Source of the DNA: RGIG5327 sp045612485
Lineage (GTDB): Bacteria > Verrucomicrobiota > Lentisphaeria > Victivallales > UBA1829
DNA: 55,751 nucleotides
Direction: 5' to 3'
Assembly: GCA_045612485.1 (NCBI GenBank)
Contig: JAZKZE010000098.1
Span: forward strand, 1 to 55,751
Under the pieces are notes generated by a model, which saw only the letters and a list, made by a program, of their open reading frames with translations, did not search any database and was not told where the DNA came from. The stretch's first letter is position 1. Every line of letters begins with the position of its first letter. This document shows positions 53,242 through 55,751 of the stretch, one piece after another. A program made the translations under genes and the position numbers.

Positions 53242-54324
53242 TCAGCCCAACTTGACCGGAGTTCCTGTTCTTGCGGATTCATATATGGCATCCAATATCC
53301 GCATAACAGTCACTCCTTCTTCCGGCCGTACAAGGAAAGGCTTGTCCTTTGCCACGGCATCTGCGAACTCATAATAACTGTTGAGATATGTTTCTGCAGG
53401 AAGATCATGTGGCATACTGTCATAAGATTGCCCCGTCCTGTCAAAATAATGTTCAATACGGAATTCATATCCTTCATGGATATTAAACTGCAAAAGCCCT
53501 CCTTCTGTTCCCAGAAGTCTGGCATTCATCAATTCCTGTTCCTTTACATGGGATGCCCAGGAGGCAACGATCTGAAGTGTGGAACCGTTTTTGAAACGGA
53601 TCATACTTGCTGCAAGATCTTCCACAGTGAAAACTCTGTTTTTTTCCGACGCCAACCGGGGTCCGAGCTTATCATAGGTACTTCCCATCACCCATTCCGG
53701 TTCAGGATAGCCCATCATCCACAGACAGAAATCCAGACGGTGTACGCCAAGGTCGATAAGGGGACCTCCTCCGGACATCTCTTTATCAAAAAACCATCTG
53801 CCGGCAGCTCCCGGACTGTTGAAGTTTCCATGTTCCAGACCGGGAATACCTTTTCTGCGGAACCAGTTGGTCTGGGCGTAATAGATCTCCCCCACCCCGC
53901 CCTGATCCACGATTTTTTTCATCTCTCTGGACTGATTGAGAAAACGGTAGGAAAAATTGATCCCCAGCTTTCTATTGCATTTTTTTGCAGTTTCCATCAT
54001 CTCCACAGATTCGGCTTCATTCATTGCCATCGGCTTTTCGCAAAGGACATTTGCCCCGGCTTTCAGAGCTTTGATGGTAAGATCTTTATGAACACAGTTG
54101 GGAACGGCAACAGAAACAATATCCAGCTGTTCTTTTTCCAGCATCTCTTCCGCACTGGAATAGCAGGCAGGTACTTTCAGATCTTTTACCCCCCTTTCCT
54201 GCAATCTTTCCGGATCGATATCCGCAACAGCCACAAGTTCCACATCCGGATGATTTCTGTATCCCCGTACATGATTGCATCCCATACCAAGTCCGATAAC
54301 GCCGGCACGTAATTTGCGTTCCAT
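53242..54324 (-). CDS. Gfo/Idh/MocA family oxidoreductase (2)
   Basis: A cytoplasmic NAD(P)-dependent sugar dehydrogenase-like protein of 360 residues. Rossmann start LRAGVIGLGMGCNHVRGYRN, then VSVAVPNCVHKDLTIKALKA, the EKP motif LCEKPMAMNE, and GGGPLIDLGVHRLDFCLWMMG, which holds the Gx3DxxxH catalytic Asp and His. All expected residues are present, unlike the first MocA-type protein at 13.5-14.5 kb, whose second motif is less regular. The start has only a weak ribosome site (GGGAAATGGA). The glycosyltransferase gene follows 33 bases later, so it may make a nucleotide-sugar used by that enzyme (inference). Confidence 0.9.
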   Translation of the reverse strand: MERKLRAGVIGLGMGCNHVRGYRNHPDVELVAVADIDPERLQERGVKDLKVPACYSSAEEMLEKEQLDIVSVAVPNCVHKDLTIKALKAGANVLCEKPMAMNEAESVEMMETAKKCNRKLGINFSYRFLNQSREMKKIVDQGGVGEIYYAQTNWFRRKGIPGLEHGNFNSPGAAGRWFFDKEMSGGGPLIDLGVHRLDFCLWMMGYPEPEWVMGSTYDKLGPRLASEKNRVFTVEDLAASMIRFKNGSTLQIVASWASHVKEQELMNARLLGTEGGLLQFNIHEGYEFRIEHYFDRTGQSYDSMPHDLPAETYLNSYYEFADAVAKDKPFLVRPEEGVTVMRILDAIYESARTGTPVKLG

Positions 54325-54475
54325 CTTTAATCCATTTCCCGGGAGACACCCCCCGCAATATTTTCATATTTAAAGTACAGTCCTTTACTAAATTTACCAC
54401 TTTCAACGCTAAAATCAAGCGGGAAGAACAAAATAAAACGTTTTTTTAAGTTTTTGCCGTTTTCCCGTTTTTTCT

Positions 54476-54505
54476 TTGACGCATGCAGTATGGAAACAGT
54501 ATATT
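54476..54505 (+). promoter_or_regulatory. Promoter of the small HTH protein gene
   Basis: TTGACG at 54476-54481, 18-base spacer, TATATT at 54500-54505. It places transcription near 54512, which supports the start codon at 54526. Confidence 0.5.
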
Positions 54506-54525
54506 CTAAAAGAAAGGACCATGAA

Positions 54526-54918
54526 ATGCAAAAGAATACATCCTCACTCTCCTGTCCCCTCTTTTTCAATGAGGATCACAAAGCGGAAATAAGTATTGAA
54601 CCGGATATTTATTTTGATGAAAAAGAGGAAAAATCCCTTCCGGAAGATACGGAAAAGCGGGAAAGATTTTACACCTTTGCCAATGCGGTATTCCTTCTGG
54701 AAAGCACAGAAAGACTTCTGGAGATCGTCCATACAAAAAAGGAACTCCATATTCTCCGTCTGCGGTTGAAGGGAATGAGTTACAGAGAGATCGCCTTTTT
54801 TCTGAAAATCGGACTTGCCTCTATTGCAAGATTTGTAAGGAAAGTATCTTTACACAATCCGCAAGTAGGGATACTGCTGGAAAATGCCCCCTCATTCCGT
54901 AACAGAAATATTCCTTGA
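54526..54918 (+). CDS. Small HTH protein, sigma-region-4-like
   Basis: A 130-residue protein, not assigned to a family. The N-terminal half is acidic (IEPDIYFDEKEEKSLPEDTE). The C-terminal part has a helix-turn-helix, ELHILRLRLKGMSYREIAFF then LKIGLASIARFVRKV, close to sigma70 region 4 or LuxR-type HTHs. ATG 54526 has AAAGGACC just upstream and lies after the predicted transcription start; in-frame ATGs at 54454 and 54490 lie before it. A membrane-protein frame follows with a TTGA overlap at the stop. Confidence 0.7.
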   Translation: MQKNTSSLSCPLFFNEDHKAEISIEPDIYFDEKEEKSLPEDTEKRERFYTFANAVFLLESTERLLEIVHTKKELHILRLRLKGMSYREIAFFLKIGLASIARFVRKVSLHNPQVGILLENAPSFRNRNIP

Positions 54919-55421
54919 AAAAACTTTTTGCCGGTGTATATTTCCTTCCGGAAAATAAAAAAGGATATACACATGAAATAACTCTTGCACAACTTCTTCT
55001 TGCCTTTCTCAAAAGCAGACAGATACTTATCCTTGTACCGCTTTGTATTGTGCTGCATATTTATTCCGTAATGTCCCTCATCCACAGCAAACATCTCTGG
55101 GAAATAACAGATCCTTATATCCTTTCCGGTTATTTTCTTTCCTATGAAAAAGGATTCATTCCCAGAGGCTTGATCGGTACAGTTTACAGTTTTATAACAA
55201 AATTCATCTCCGGAAACATGTTTTTTGCTCTGCTTTTTGCCGGAACTGTCCTCTTTTACCTTTTCTGCTATTATCTTCTGCTTTTCCGCATCCGGCAAAC
55301 GGAAGATCGGAATATATCTGTATACTTTTCTTTTCCTGACAATACAATCTTTTCAGGAACGGGGACAGAGAAAAATACTTCCCGCATGTTTTACATCATA
55401 GCCTTTAAGCATACAACGTAA
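54915..55421 (+). pseudogene. Probable truncated polytopic membrane protein
   Basis: The frame opens with TTG at 54915, overlapping the stop of the HTH gene, and encodes 168 residues. There are hydrophobic helices at ~36-52 (ILILVPLCIVLHIYSVM) and ~100-123 (MFFALLFAGTVLFYLFCYYL), with a conserved-looking loop ILSGYFLSYEKGFIPRGLIG between them. This resembles the N-terminus of larger membrane proteins of unknown function. The last ~25 residues run antisense into cinA and are not membrane-like. I infer a fragment whose remainder was lost, possibly at the cinA junction. It could still be expressed. Confidence 0.5.
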
Positions 55422-55751
55422 AATATTCAATCCCACAGCGGCACTTCTGGCGCGGATCTGATCCCGGCTTCCCCGGAAAAGATATCTGCCCACATGGAAA
55501 TTTTCTTTGCAATATACGCCGATATAGACCAATCCCACAGGCTTTTCCTCTGTACCGCCTCCCGGCCCTGCTATCCCGGTAACCGAAATACCGCAGGATG
55601 TCCCGAAAGCCTTTTTCAGGCCTTCCAGCATTTCTCCGGCACATTCACTGCTTACTGCACCATGTTCCATAAGTGTGGAACTTTTTACTTTCAGAAGATT
55701 TTCCTTCACCTTATTGGCGTAACTTACGATCCCGCCTTCATAAACCTCCGA
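55353..55751 (-). CDS. cinA: CinA family nicotinamide-nucleotide amidase, C-terminal part (cut by window edge)
   Basis: The C-terminal CinA domain deamidates nicotinamide mononucleotide in pyridine-nucleotide salvage. The frame is open to the right edge: EVYEGGIVSYANKVKENLL, HGAVSSECAGEMLEGLKKAF, SVTGIAGPGGGTEEKPVGLVY and FRGSRDQIRARSAAVGLNIL. These are the usual PncC/CinA motifs (Y-x-G-G-x-V-S/A-Y, GIAGPxGG, KPxGxVY). Since the 5' part lies outside, it cannot be told if this is a short PncC or a full CinA with the COG1058 domain. It ends opposite the truncated membrane protein. Confidence 0.92.
   Translation of the reverse strand, partial: SEVYEGGIVSYANKVKENLLKVKSSTLMEHGAVSSECAGEMLEGLKKAFGTSCGISVTGIAGPGGGTEEKPVGLVYIGVYCKENFHVGRYLFRGSRDQIRARSAAVGLNILRCMLKGYDVKHAGSIFLCPRS

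Overview
The window looks like a chromosomal segment of a Lentisphaerota (Victivallales-type) bacterium of the PVC superphylum. This is judged from content, not from a marker gene: pseudopilin-like proteins with an FTLIELLVVIAIIAIL start and a C-terminal H-X9-DG motif, a DUF4838 protein, ceramidase-like lipoproteins, many glycoside hydrolases and AraC regulators. No rRNA, tRNA, CRISPR array, insertion sequence, integrase or phage gene was seen. Genes are dense on both strands, mostly with purine-rich Shine-Dalgarno sites.

Layout. 1-3.8 kb: the 5' part of mfd (minus) diverges from rpoD, whose product has a ~300-residue Lys/Ala-rich N-terminal extension, followed by rpsU and a strong terminator. 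3.9-11 kb: a YihY/BrkB membrane protein faces a minus-strand run of a predicted six-hairpin glycosidase-like protein, gpmI, a stand-alone 5'-3' exonuclease and a metallophosphoesterase. 11-16 kb: an AraC regulator diverges from a GH29 alpha-L-fucosidase; then a DegT aminotransferase and a Gfo/Idh/MocA dehydrogenase separated by three stem-loops. 16-21.6 kb: an RND efflux pump (adaptor plus permease) diverges from a LysR regulator. 21.6-27.8 kb: an AraC regulator diverges from an unknown 268-residue protein; then a pseudopilin, a DUF4838 hydrolase-like protein and an exported histidine phosphatase. 27.9-31.6 kb: a GH78 alpha-L-rhamnosidase diverges from ispE. 31.6-39 kb: two tandem pseudopilins and an 1834-residue exported LamG/GH42-like protein. 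39-42 kb: a polysaccharide deacetylase, a zinc-ribbon Ser/Thr kinase and an FtsB/DivIC-like protein. 42-50 kb: three tandem ceramidase-like proteins and a GH5-like hydrolase. 50-55.7 kb: a Pro/His-rich exported protein, a GT2-membrane glycosyltransferase, a second MocA dehydrogenase, a small HTH protein, a truncated membrane protein and the 3' part of a cinA gene.

Together the accessory genes describe a host- or plant-glycan forager. Exported proteins (DUF4838, LamG/GH42-like, ceramidase-like lipoproteins) would act outside the cytoplasm. Fucosidase, rhamnosidase and the GH5-like enzyme lack signal peptides and would finish imported oligosaccharides inside. AraC regulators sit beside several of these loci. 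Most notable: pseudopilin genes placed directly before large exported hydrolase-like genes; an RND permease without the usual TM4 aspartates; a GT2 enzyme with DAD changed to DAV; and a repeated promoter architecture, TTGCAA-N16-TATATT, in front of four unrelated genes.
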